In this document: piece by piece, positions 42,209 through 51,117 of the stretch
Layout of the letters: each line of letters starts with the position of its first letter
How positions within the stretch are numbered: the first letter of the stretch is position 1
Made by a program: the position numbers and the translations under genes
The notes under the pieces: generated by a model
Seen by the model: the letters and a program-made list of their open reading frames with translations, nothing else
The model's database searches: none
What the model was told of the DNA's origin: nothing
From: Hypericibacter sp963696655
Lineage (GTDB): Bacteria > Pseudomonadota > Alphaproteobacteria > Dongiales > Dongiaceae
DNA: 64,000 bases
Direction of reading: 5' to 3'
NCBI GenBank assembly: GCA_963696655.1
Contig: CAVOLB010000078.1
Span: 15,019 to 79,018 of the forward strand

Positions 42209-43358
42209 CGCTCCGCCCCGGGTTCTTTTGCAGACGCCTGGCTTCGGCCAACGCCGCGTCGCGCTGAGTCGCCAGAGAGGGCGGCAAGGCCGCGTGAAGA
42301 TGATCGAACATGGCCTCGGGCGGTTCGGGCGGCGTGGCCAGATATCGGTCGGCGGCCGCGGTAATCTCGGACGTGCATTTCGACAGCAGCGCCTCCTCCT
42401 CATCGGACGACCAGAGACCCTGCGCCGCAAGATATTGTCGCAGCCGCAACAAGGGCTCTTCCGCCCAATGTCGGCTGACCTCGGCGTCGTCGCGATAGCG
42501 GCTGGCGTCATCCGCGGTCGTATGGTCGCCGAGCCGATAGGTCACGGCCTCGATCAGAGTCGGCCCCTCGCCGGCCCTGGCGCACGCCAGCGCGCGCTCG
42601 GTGGCATCGGCGACCGCGATCACATCGTTGCCATCGACCTGCTCGGCCGCGATGCCCGCCGCCACCGCCTTCTGCGCCAGCGTCTGGGCGGCCGTCTGGG
42701 CGGCACGCGGGACCGATATCGCCCACTGGTTGTTGGCGATCACGAACAAGGCCGGAAGCCGCCAGACGCCCGCGAAATTGATCGCCTCGTAGAAATCGCC
42801 CTTGGAGGTGGCGCCATCGCCAAGGGTGCAGACCGCCGCGCGCTTCTCGCCGCGAAGCTTGAAGGCAAGCGCGACGCCGGCGCTGTGCGGCGCGTGGCTG
42901 GCGACGGGGATCGAGACGGGAAAGTCCTGACGCGGCCCTGCGAAATCGCTGCCGCGCTCGTCACCGCCCCAATAGAGGAAGAGCTCGTAACTCGTGACGC
43001 CACGCCAGAGCTGCGCGCCATGCTCCCGGAACGAGGGCAACAGCACATCGTCCGTCCGCATGGCGCTGGCCACGCCGACCGCAACCGCCTCCTGGCCCAG
43101 CGAGGACGCATAGGTGCCCAACCGGCCGGTGCGCTGCAGCGCGATCGCCTTGGTATCGAAGCAGCGAGTCAGGGTCATGGCGCGATGGAGCGCGATCAAT
43201 CGCTCGCCATTGCGAGCGCGCGCCGGCGCAGCGTCGGCCATGATTCCGCCGGGAGCGAGATAGCGCAGTTGCGGAAAAGCCGCGCCCCACCCGCCCGGCT
43301 CCGTTGCCCGTCCCCCGCCGCCTGGGCCCGCCTCGTCCTTTACGCCAGAGGCCATCAT
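42201..43358 (-). CDS. 2-oxoacid dehydrogenase E1 component, alpha subunit
   Basis: A 385-residue thiamin-diphosphate subunit. The ThDP-binding motif is TLGDGATSKGDFYEAINFAGVWRLPALFVIANNQ (GDG...NN). HAPHSAGVALAF precedes it, and RLGTYASSLGQEAVAVG is the usual N-terminal block; the phosphorylation loop region is like bacterial pyruvate dehydrogenase E1-alpha of the two-subunit type. Start 43358/43355 (tandem ATG) follows AGCAGG; the open frame extends far upstream without support. An FNR/FixK-type box lies 73 bp before the start. Substrate is uncertain between pyruvate and branched-chain oxoacids. Confidence 0.9.
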   Translation of the reverse strand: MMASGVKDEAGPGGGGRATEPGGWGAAFPQLRYLAPGGIMADAAPARARNGERLIALHRAMTLTRCFDTKAIALQRTGRLGTYASSLGQEAVAVGVASAMRTDDVLLPSFREHGAQLWRGVTSYELFLYWGGDERGSDFAGPRQDFPVSIPVASHAPHSAGVALAFKLRGEKRAAVCTLGDGATSKGDFYEAINFAGVWRLPALFVIANNQWAISVPRAAQTAAQTLAQKAVAAGIAAEQVDGNDVIAVADATERALACARAGEGPTLIEAVTYRLGDHTTADDASRYRDDAEVSRHWAEEPLLRLRQYLAAQGLWSSDEEEALLSKCTSEITAAADRYLATPPEPPEAMFDHLHAALPPSLATQRDAALAEARRLQKNPGRSDG

Positions 43359-43424
43359 CCTGCTTCTCGCTGGCGCCGCTGATGGCGCGCATATCCAGGC
43401 TGATGTCGAACCCGGGTCGGCGCC

Positions 43425-43438
43425 TTGATCAGGATCAA
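43425..43438. promoter_or_regulatory. Perfect FNR/FixK-type box upstream of E1-alpha
   Basis: TTGATCAGGATCAA matches the FNR/FixK consensus TTGAT-N4-ATCAA at all ten positions. It lies in the 160-bp gap between the ACP-containing acyl ligase gene and E1-alpha, centred about 73 bp before the E1-alpha start, a reasonable distance for activation of a separate promoter. Binding by a CRP/FNR-family regulator is inferred; no such regulator is in the window. Confidence 0.65.
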
Positions 43439-43518
43439 CGATATCCAGGGCTTTGGCGGCCTTTGAAGGCGTGGCACCCCCCGAGCGTGAATTTTCGGCC
43501 GCGTGCCGAAGTGCCATG

Positions 43519-46173
43519 TCAGGCTTCCGGCAATGCCAGAACGCGATCCCGCAACGCCTGGGCGATTCTGGCGCTCTGGTCCTTGCCGTCGGCACATGCC
43601 GCAAGCTCCCCGGCGGTCGCGGCGGCGCCAAACACCACGCGCAATCGGCCCGGCTTCGGCCAGCGCCGGTTCCGCGGCAAGGCCTCAAACGTGCCGAGGA
43701 GCCTGACCGGGACGGCCCGCGCGCCCGTCTCCTGCAGCAGCACCCCCACGCCTCGTAGAAACGGATTGATCTCGCCGGTCGGCGAGAGCCGTCCCTCCGG
43801 GAACCACACCAGCCGTCGGTTCTGGCGCAGCACCGCCGCCGCCATCGCCAGGGCGCGCGCCGGCTCCCGGTCCGGATCGACGGGCAGCACATTGCCGGCG
43901 CGGCTCACCGCTCGCATGACGGCGCCGGAAAACAGGAGCGCGGTCCATCCGCCCCAGAAGGTGCGGCGCAGATCGGCCCAGCCGAAGGTCGCGGCAAGGA
44001 CCAGCGGATCCAGATAGCTGGCATGGTTCGGGGCGAAGACGATCGGCCCCTCGGCCGGAATATGCTCACGCCCCCGCACCTCGAGCCGGAACCAGGCCCG
44101 TATGACGAGGATCAGGACGGCATAGAGAACCAGGCTGAGGCCGCGCCAGCCGAGGCCCGGTTCGGCCGCCAGATCGGCCGGAACAGTCTGCGCGCCGGCT
44201 CTCTCTCGATCCCGATCGTCCGCTGCCGGTGCCCGCACAATCTCCTGAAGGAGATCGCGTAACGTCAGGACGCGCGCGATCGCGGCTTCGTCGAGCCTGA
44301 CCCGGAAGCGATCTTCGATCTCGGCGGTAAGCTCGATCCATTGCAGCGAATCGACGCCGAGATCGAGCTGCGGGCTGGTGTCGGGGGTCAGGCGGCGGCC
44401 GGGATAGCGCGCCAACAGCCACGCCCAGACCGGACGCGACGAATCGCTCTCGATAAGCTGACGGTCTTCCGATGAGAGAGGTTCGGGTTCGGCGTCGGTG
44501 ACGCGCGCCTTGGCGCGGGCGTAGAGCGCCGGCAATTGATGGCGCTTGAGCTTGCCCAGATGGGTGCGAGGCAGCGGGTCGAGCGTGAACGCACAGCCCC
44601 CGACCCGCTCTTGCGGCTTGAGCAGCGCGACCCGCCGCTCGATTTCTTCGCGCAGCAGCCCTTCGACCCGCGCCGCGCCCCGCTCGCGGATCGCCTCGGG
44701 CTCCGGCACCACGAGAGCGACCAGAGCCTTGTCGGCGAACAAGACCGCCATTTCCTTGACGAAGGGCAGGGCGGCATAGCGGGCCTCGATATCGTCCGGG
44801 AAGAGTTTCTTGCCGCTCGGCAAGGCGATAGTCTCGTTGGCCCGGCCGACGACATGCAGATAGCCGGCTTCATCGAGGAATCCGAGATCGCCCGTCCGAA
44901 ACCAGCCATCGTCGGTGAAGGCCGCCTTGTTCGCCGCGGGATCTTCGAGATAACCGGAAAACACGCAGGCGCCACGCGCCAGGATGGGCCCCGGCGCACC
45001 ATCGGGCCCGATCTCGACCCGCAGCTCGACGCCGGTCACAGGCAGCCCTTCGGTATCGAGCCGCGCCTTGTCGGGCGGATTGAAGGTCAGAATCGGCGAT
45101 GTTTCCGTCAACCCATAACCGGTCAGGACCCGCCAACCCAACCCCTCCAGACGCCACGCGACATCGGAATCGAGTTTCGCGCCACCGGAACTCAACACCT
45201 GCAGCGCACCGCCAAATTCGAGATGAAGCCGGCGAAACAGGAGCCGGCCGATGCGCAGGCGCCAATGACGGCGCAGCCAGATCGAAAGTCGCAGGAACCG
45301 CTGAAAGAGCCGCAAGGTCGCGGCGCCGCGGCGCGCGATGCGCGCCTCGATCCCGTTCAGAAGCGCGCCATAAAGACCCGGCACGCCGATGATGATGGCC
45401 GTGTGCCCCGCTCGAACGGCATGCAGGATCTGGGGCCCGGTAAGCCCGGCCGGAAACACGAGCGTGGCTCCGCTGGCAAGCCCGCCCAGCATGCCGACCG
45501 TAAAGGGATAGGCGTGATGCATCGGCAACGGCAGCAACACATGATCGCCCGCCGCGACGATCCGGGCCGCGAGCAGGCTTTCGAGGTCGGCGATGAAGTT
45601 GCCATGCGTCAGGGGCACCGCCTTGGGCGTGCCGGTGGTGCCCGAGGTGAACAGGAGCGACGCGCACCGATCGGGCTGAATTGTCGGCAGCCTGTCCGCG
45701 GATTCCAGCAGGAGCGATTGCCATGTGCGGACCCTCGGGCGGGAGCCGCTGCCGGCGGTCGGCGGGTCGGCATCGAGAAGATAGACGATCCCCTCGAAAC
45801 CGCCCCAGCCGGGCGGCAGCCGCGGCAGCCGGTCCTGGGTGGTGAAGAGGCGCCGACAGCCCGCGCGGGCGAGCATGGCCTCGATCTCGGTGTCTTTCGC
45901 CATCGCATCGAGCGGCACGGCGGTGGCGCCGGCCGAGACGATGCCGAAATAAGCGACGATCCACTCCGCCCGGTTCGACGCCAGGATCGCGACCGGCTCC
46001 CCGGGCTGAATGCCGTCGACGCCGAGGCCATGGGCCAGATGCCGGACATGATCGGCGAGTGCCCGGTAAGACCAGGCTTCAATCCCGCTCTCATGGTCGG
46101 CCATGACGGCCGGCCGGTCCCCCAGCCGGTCCCAGCGCTCGAGAAGATCCGGTAGCGTCTTCATCTCGTCCAT
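43519..46173 (-). CDS. Fusion of acyl-CoA/ACP ligase, acyl carrier domain and PlsC acyltransferase
   Basis: An 884-residue three-part protein. Residues 1 to about 560 form an AMP-binding acyl-activating enzyme with LFTSGTTGTPKAVP and GYGLTETSPI. A carrier domain follows (DLGVDSLQWIEL, with Ser as the phosphopantetheine site, near 620). After one membrane helix (LSLVLYAVLILVIRAW) comes a PlsC domain with the acyltransferase motifs NHASYLDPL (HX4D) and FPEGRLSPTG. The order is opposite to E. coli Aas and includes an extra carrier. It should activate a fatty acid and pass it to a lysophospholipid or glycerol-phosphate. ATG 46173 follows AAAGG. First gene of the group with the 2-oxoacid dehydrogenase. 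Confidence 0.92.
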   Translation of the reverse strand: MDEMKTLPDLLERWDRLGDRPAVMADHESGIEAWSYRALADHVRHLAHGLGVDGIQPGEPVAILASNRAEWIVAYFGIVSAGATAVPLDAMAKDTEIEAMLARAGCRRLFTTQDRLPRLPPGWGGFEGIVYLLDADPPTAGSGSRPRVRTWQSLLLESADRLPTIQPDRCASLLFTSGTTGTPKAVPLTHGNFIADLESLLAARIVAAGDHVLLPLPMHHAYPFTVGMLGGLASGATLVFPAGLTGPQILHAVRAGHTAIIIGVPGLYGALLNGIEARIARRGAATLRLFQRFLRLSIWLRRHWRLRIGRLLFRRLHLEFGGALQVLSSGGAKLDSDVAWRLEGLGWRVLTGYGLTETSPILTFNPPDKARLDTEGLPVTGVELRVEIGPDGAPGPILARGACVFSGYLEDPAANKAAFTDDGWFRTGDLGFLDEAGYLHVVGRANETIALPSGKKLFPDDIEARYAALPFVKEMAVLFADKALVALVVPEPEAIRERGAARVEGLLREEIERRVALLKPQERVGGCAFTLDPLPRTHLGKLKRHQLPALYARAKARVTDAEPEPLSSEDRQLIESDSSRPVWAWLLARYPGRRLTPDTSPQLDLGVDSLQWIELTAEIEDRFRVRLDEAAIARVLTLRDLLQEIVRAPAADDRDRERAGAQTVPADLAAEPGLGWRGLSLVLYAVLILVIRAWFRLEVRGREHIPAEGPIVFAPNHASYLDPLVLAATFGWADLRRTFWGGWTALLFSGAVMRAVSRAGNVLPVDPDREPARALAMAAAVLRQNRRLVWFPEGRLSPTGEINPFLRGVGVLLQETGARAVPVRLLGTFEALPRNRRWPKPGRLRVVFGAAATAGELAACADGKDQSARIAQALRDRVLALPEA

Positions 46174-46247
46174 GACGCCGACCTTTCAACCCGAGCGCCA
46201 TCCCCGCCCCCGAAAGACCATGACAACATTGTCTGACGGCGGGGTTC

Positions 46248-46261
46248 ATGATCTGAATCAA
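46248..46261. promoter_or_regulatory. Near-perfect FNR/FixK-type box between acyl-ligase and HPF genes
   Basis: ATGATCTGAATCAA matches TTGAT-N4-ATCAA at nine of ten positions. It is centred about 60 bp before the HPF start (46315) and about 81 bp before the acyl-ligase fusion start (46173), in the 141-bp divergent gap, so it could serve both. A second short palindrome, GACAA-CA-TTGTC, lies at 46222-46233. Confidence 0.55.
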
Positions 46262-46314
46262 GTCCGCCAGCGCGCAATCGGGCGATAATGACGCTTCTAA
46301 CAAGAGGTTCAGCC

Positions 46315-46896
46315 ATGACGATCCCGATCGATATCAGCTTTCGCGACATCGACCCCTCCCCGGCCATCGAGGCGCGCATCCGCGAAAAGGCGGCGACGCT
46401 CGAGCGCTTCTTCGACCGCGCCATTTCCCTCAAGGCGGTGGTCGAGGTTCAGAATCGGCACCAGCACAAGGGCAAGCTCTACAATCTGCGCCTACATCTC
46501 GCCGTGCCGGGCCAGGACATCATGGTCGGCCATGAGCATAAGCAGGACCATGCGCATGAGGACGTCTATGTCGCCATCCGCGACGCCTTCGACGCCCTGA
46601 CCCGGCGGCTCGAAGACCATGTCCGGCGGCGCAACGACCAGGTCAAGACCCACGCGGTTCCCGACCATGGCCGCGTTGCCAAGCTGATGCCTCAGGAAGG
46701 CTATGGCTTCGTGCAGATGTCCGACGGTCAGGAGGTCTATTTCCACAAGAATGCCGCCGGGAACAGCTTCGACAAGCTCGCCATCGGCGACGAGGTGCGC
46801 GTCGTCGTCCAGGAAAAGGAAAGCGAGAAAGGCCCGCAGGCGAGCCTGGTGACGCCGATCGGCAAGCATCATCTGCAGGACGGCGGCAAGCGCTAG
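46315..46896 (+). CDS. Ribosome-hibernation HPF/RaiA-like protein fused to a cold-shock domain
   Basis: A 193-residue two-domain protein. The first 105 residues look like an HPF/RaiA (sigma-54 modulation) domain: IPIDISFRDIDPSPAIEARIREKAATLERFF, then a His-rich stretch VGHEHKQDHAHEDVYVAIRDAFD. Residues 118-182 are a cold-shock domain with RNP1 GYGFV at 129-133 and RNP2 VYFHK at 141-145. The usual long-HPF C-terminal dimerisation domain is absent and is replaced by the cold-shock domain. ATG 46315 has AAGAGG at 46302-46307. An FNR-like box at 46248 suggests induction at low oxygen, consistent with ribosome silencing under energy stress. Confidence 0.88.
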   Translation: MTIPIDISFRDIDPSPAIEARIREKAATLERFFDRAISLKAVVEVQNRHQHKGKLYNLRLHLAVPGQDIMVGHEHKQDHAHEDVYVAIRDAFDALTRRLEDHVRRRNDQVKTHAVPDHGRVAKLMPQEGYGFVQMSDGQEVYFHKNAAGNSFDKLAIGDEVRVVVQEKESEKGPQASLVTPIGKHHLQDGGKR

Positions 46897-46944
46897 AACG
46901 GGCACCCCGCCCCGGTCGGCCCCCCGCTCCGCCACCGCGCGGTC

Positions 46945-46973
46945 CGGACTTGACGCCGGATGGCGCAAGTCCG
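46945..46973 (+). terminator. Hairpin downstream of the HPF/cold-shock gene
   Basis: CGGACTTG and CAAGTCCG (46945-46952 and 46966-46973) enclose CGCC-GGAT-GGCG, giving a 12-bp stem with one bulged A and a 4-base loop. No T-run follows, so it is a weak or Rho-assisted terminator candidate in the 133-bp gap before the Rieske gene. Confidence 0.4.
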
Positions 46974-46984
46974 AATCATGGCGC

Positions 46985-47019
46985 TGTCCCGGCCCGGGAG
47001 GCGGACAATCGCCGGGACA
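46985..47019 (+). repeat. Inverted repeat just upstream of the Rieske oxygenase start
   Basis: TGTCCCGGC at 46985-46993 and GCCGGGACA at 47011-47019 are exact reverse complements around a 17-base loop. The right arm ends directly before the GGGGAGAG ribosome-binding region, so a hairpin here could affect translation of the oxygenase. Confidence 0.35.
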
Positions 47020-47029
47020 GGGGAGAGAC

Positions 47030-48208
47030 ATGGCCGACCTCGACGCCGCCCTGGAGCGCCTGCGGACATTGGCCGAGGGCGGCCTCGAGCAGGCGACGGC
47101 CATGCCGCCGGCGATCTATCGCAGCGCCGAGTTCCATGAACTCGAGAAGAGAGAAATCTTCGCGCGCGAATGGCTCTGCGTCGGCCTGGCGGCGGATCTG
47201 CCGGCCGCCGGCCATTATCTGAGCTTCTCGATCAACGACCAGCCGGTCTTCGTGGTGCGCGGGCGCGACGGCGTCATCCGCGGCTTCTCCAATGTCTGCC
47301 TGCACCGGATGATGCGGCTGGTCGAGGGCCAGGGCAGCTGCCAGCGGCTGGTCTGCCCCTATCATGCCTGGACCTACGATCTCGATGGCAGGCTCCTGGG
47401 CGCGCCGCATATGAAGCAGACGCCCGGCTTCAAGCCGCGCAGCCATCATCTGCCTGCGATCCGCACCGAGGTCTGGGAAGGCTGGGTCTATGTCACGCTC
47501 AACGAGCAGGCCCCGCCGGTCGGCGAGCTGCTGGCGTCGCTGGCGCCCCTGGTCGCGCCCTATCGGATGCAGAACTATGTCTCGGTCGCGCTCCAGGACC
47601 ATGTGTGGAACACGAACTGGAAGCTCCTGACCGAGAATTTCATGGAGGGCTATCATCTCCCGGTGGCCCATCGGGCGACGGTCGGCGCCTGGATGCCGAT
47701 CGAGGACACGCGCTTCCCGACCGAGCCCAACGACCACTTCACGGTCCAGACCTTCACCAAGGACGAGACCGCGCGCTATGGCCGCGCGCATCCTTCGAAC
47801 ACGCGCCTCGAAGGCCATCATCGCTACACCACCGTCATGCCCTCGGTCTTTCCGGCGCATATGTATGTGCTGGCGCCCGATCATCTCTGGTACCTGTCGC
47901 TAAGACCCAAATCGCTGAGCGAGGTCCATGTCCGCTTCGGCGTGGCGCTGGCGCCCGAGGTCGTCGCCAACCTGCCCGACCTCGAAAAGGAGAAAACCGA
48001 GCTGCTGGCGTTCTTCGACAAGGTGAATGAAGAGGACCGCTTCGTGGTCGAGGGCCTCTATCAGGGCGTGCAGGCGCCGCTGGCCAAGCCGGGACGGCTC
48101 AGCTGGCTCGAGCGCGAGATCCACGATTTCACCTGCTATCTGGCGACCCGGCTCGCCGGCTGGCGGCGCAGCGAGTCGCTCTCTCAGCCCAAGCGCGCCG
48201 CCTCCTGA
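47030..48208 (+). CDS. Rieske non-heme iron oxygenase, alpha-type subunit
   Basis: A 392-residue oxygenase. The Rieske cluster ligands are Cys90-x-His92 and Cys109-xx-His112 (CPYH). The mononuclear iron region is ENFMEGYHLPVAH (His209, His214). The length and arrangement suit the choline/carnitine-monooxygenase-like or aromatic-hydroxylating group; the usual CxHRG after the first Cys reads CLHRM. No reductase or ferredoxin is adjacent, so electron donors lie elsewhere. It converges with the PotC-like permease gene (4-bp gap), and functional linkage to it is only possible. ATG 47030 follows GGGGAGAG. The substrate is unknown. Confidence 0.88.
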   Translation: MADLDAALERLRTLAEGGLEQATAMPPAIYRSAEFHELEKREIFAREWLCVGLAADLPAAGHYLSFSINDQPVFVVRGRDGVIRGFSNVCLHRMMRLVEGQGSCQRLVCPYHAWTYDLDGRLLGAPHMKQTPGFKPRSHHLPAIRTEVWEGWVYVTLNEQAPPVGELLASLAPLVAPYRMQNYVSVALQDHVWNTNWKLLTENFMEGYHLPVAHRATVGAWMPIEDTRFPTEPNDHFTVQTFTKDETARYGRAHPSNTRLEGHHRYTTVMPSVFPAHMYVLAPDHLWYLSLRPKSLSEVHVRFGVALAPEVVANLPDLEKEKTELLAFFDKVNEEDRFVVEGLYQGVQAPLAKPGRLSWLEREIHDFTCYLATRLAGWRRSESLSQPKRAAS

Positions 48209-48212
48209 TCCC

Positions 48213-49034
48213 TCAGGGGCCGCGATAGCCGAAGCTGACGATGCGGTAGCGCATCAGGATATACATCACCGCGAAGATGAAGAAGACGGCGCCATTGACG
48301 AGCGTCGCCAGCGCGAACAATTCCGGCCCCAATCCGAATCTGAGCGACCCCCAGGCCACCGCCGGCAGGGTCGGGATGGCGCCGAGATTGTAGAACGAGA
48401 TCTCGAGATTGTTGAAGGCGAGGATGAAGCTGATGAGGAAGGCGCCGAAGAGCGAGGGCCAGATCGTCGGCAGGGTGATCTCGATGAAGCTGCGGAAGGG
48501 CCCGGCGCCGAACACCATCGCCGCATCGTCCATGTTCCAGTCGTAGCGCACGAGCTGCGCCAGGATGATGAGGAAGGCGAAGGAGGTTCCGGGCACGGCG
48601 TTGGCGGCCATGGCAGAATAGAGATTGCCCGGCAGCCCCAGCACCCGCGCATTGAAGGCGAGCGTCGAGATCCCGATCAGGAGCTCGGCCACGAACAAAG
48701 GCGCCAGGAACATGAACATGGCGAAGCCCCGCCAGCGCGAGCGGTAGCGCAGGATGCCGATGGCGCCCGCCGCCGCCAGCACGGTCGAGAGCGTGGCGCT
48801 GCCCAGCGCCAGCGTGATGCTGTTGGCGAGCGCGTCGCCATAAAGCGAGCTGGCGAAGAGGTCGCCGTAGGACTGCGCCGAGAAATGTGGTGGGAAGGGC
48901 CAGACGATATCGGCCGAGAAAGAGGTGTAGATCACATAGAAGATCGGCGCATAGAGGAAGACATAGACGGCGGCCAGCACCAGCCCCATGGCGAGGACCG
49001 CCGGCTTCAGCGTCTTGCGCTTTGCGGCGATCAT
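48213..49034 (-). CDS. ABC transporter permease, PotC-like
   Basis: A 273-residue permease with about six membrane helices and the binding-protein-dependent transport motif FGAGPFRSFIEITLPTIWPSLFGAFLISFI (EAA loop). ATG 49034 is chosen from the 4-bp overlap with the upstream permease stop (ATGA). It is the last gene of an SBP-ATPase-permease-permease operon of the polyamine/opine/quaternary-amine importer class. Substrate class is inferred only. Confidence 0.9.
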   Translation of the reverse strand: MIAAKRKTLKPAVLAMGLVLAAVYVFLYAPIFYVIYTSFSADIVWPFPPHFSAQSYGDLFASSLYGDALANSITLALGSATLSTVLAAAGAIGILRYRSRWRGFAMFMFLAPLFVAELLIGISTLAFNARVLGLPGNLYSAMAANAVPGTSFAFLIILAQLVRYDWNMDDAAMVFGAGPFRSFIEITLPTIWPSLFGAFLISFILAFNNLEISFYNLGAIPTLPAVAWGSLRFGLGPELFALATLVNGAVFFIFAVMYILMRYRIVSFGYRGP

Positions 49035-49939
49035 GGGTTGATCACCCCCGTGAAACCGCTGCGCTTCAGGTTGATCGAGCGGCCGATGAGGATGATGGCG
49101 ACGATCGAGGAGATGAAGAGCGCCACCCCCATGGCCGAGCCCAAGGCCCAGGTGCCGGTCTCGCCGAACTGCTGGGCCAGGCTCATGCCGAAGGAGCTCG
49201 ATTGCGTGCCGCCGAGGAAACGCTGGGTCACGGCCGAGGCGAGGCAGGGAATGAAGACCACCACCAGGCCAATTGCCGTGCCGATCCAGTTGAGCGGCCA
49301 GGTGATCTCGATGAAGGCGCGCCACGGCTTGGCCCCGTTGATCTTGGCGACCTCGAGCAGCTCGAAATTGAAGTTGATCACCGAGAGATAGATCGCCGTG
49401 ACCATGAAGGGCACATAGAGATAGACGAGCCCGATGCCGGCCGCGAGCGGCGTATACATCAGCACCTGGATCGGCGGCAGCCCGATCTCGGTCAGGGTCA
49501 TGTTGATGAGGCCGATCGGACCGAACAGCCCCTGCAGCGCGGCGATGCGCAGGATGACGCCGGTGAAGAAGGGGGCGGCCAGGAGCAGCACCAGCAGCAG
49601 GCGGTAGCGCCCGCCATGCTTGGCGATGAAATAGGCGACCGGCCAGGCGATGACGAGGCAGGCCAGGGTCACCGAGAGCGCCATGAAGAAGGAGCGCAGG
49701 AAGAAGACGCGATAGGCCGGCTCGGTCAGCATCACCCGGTAATTGTCGAGATTCCAGTCGGCATAGAGCTCATAGCTCTCGGTGCGCCAGAAGCTGAACA
49801 CCACGATCGAGAGCAGCGGCAGGAGCAGCGCGATCATGATGAAGAGCGCACCCGGTCCCGCCAGCAGCGCGAAGCGATAGGCGAAGAGCCGGTGCAGCTT
49901 CGTCCGGCGGGGCGTGATCTGCAGCGTGCCGGCGCTCAT
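49031..49939 (-). CDS. ABC transporter permease, PotB-like
   Basis: A 302-residue permease with six predicted helices. EAA-loop residues are seen in VAKINGAKPWRAFIEITWPLNWIG. It starts 4 bp after the ATPase gene stop and overlaps the next permease by 4 bp. The two permeases form the inner-membrane channel that the PotA-like ATPase drives. It belongs to the spermidine/putrescine family by its position and size; the actual ligand could be another cationic or small solute. Confidence 0.9.
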   Translation of the reverse strand: MSAGTLQITPRRTKLHRLFAYRFALLAGPGALFIMIALLLPLLSIVVFSFWRTESYELYADWNLDNYRVMLTEPAYRVFFLRSFFMALSVTLACLVIAWPVAYFIAKHGGRYRLLLVLLLAAPFFTGVILRIAALQGLFGPIGLINMTLTEIGLPPIQVLMYTPLAAGIGLVYLYVPFMVTAIYLSVINFNFELLEVAKINGAKPWRAFIEITWPLNWIGTAIGLVVVFIPCLASAVTQRFLGGTQSSSFGMSLAQQFGETGTWALGSAMGVALFISSIVAIILIGRSINLKRSGFTGVINP

Positions 49940-49943
49940 CGCC

Positions 49944-51029
<1,086 letters not shown>

Positions 51030-51117
51030 GGCTCTCCCGTTCGCCTCGACTGACCGATCCAGAATATTGGGGCCGCCCCTTGGCGGGGCGGCCCGGCTCC
51101 GTGAACGTCCCCCGACG

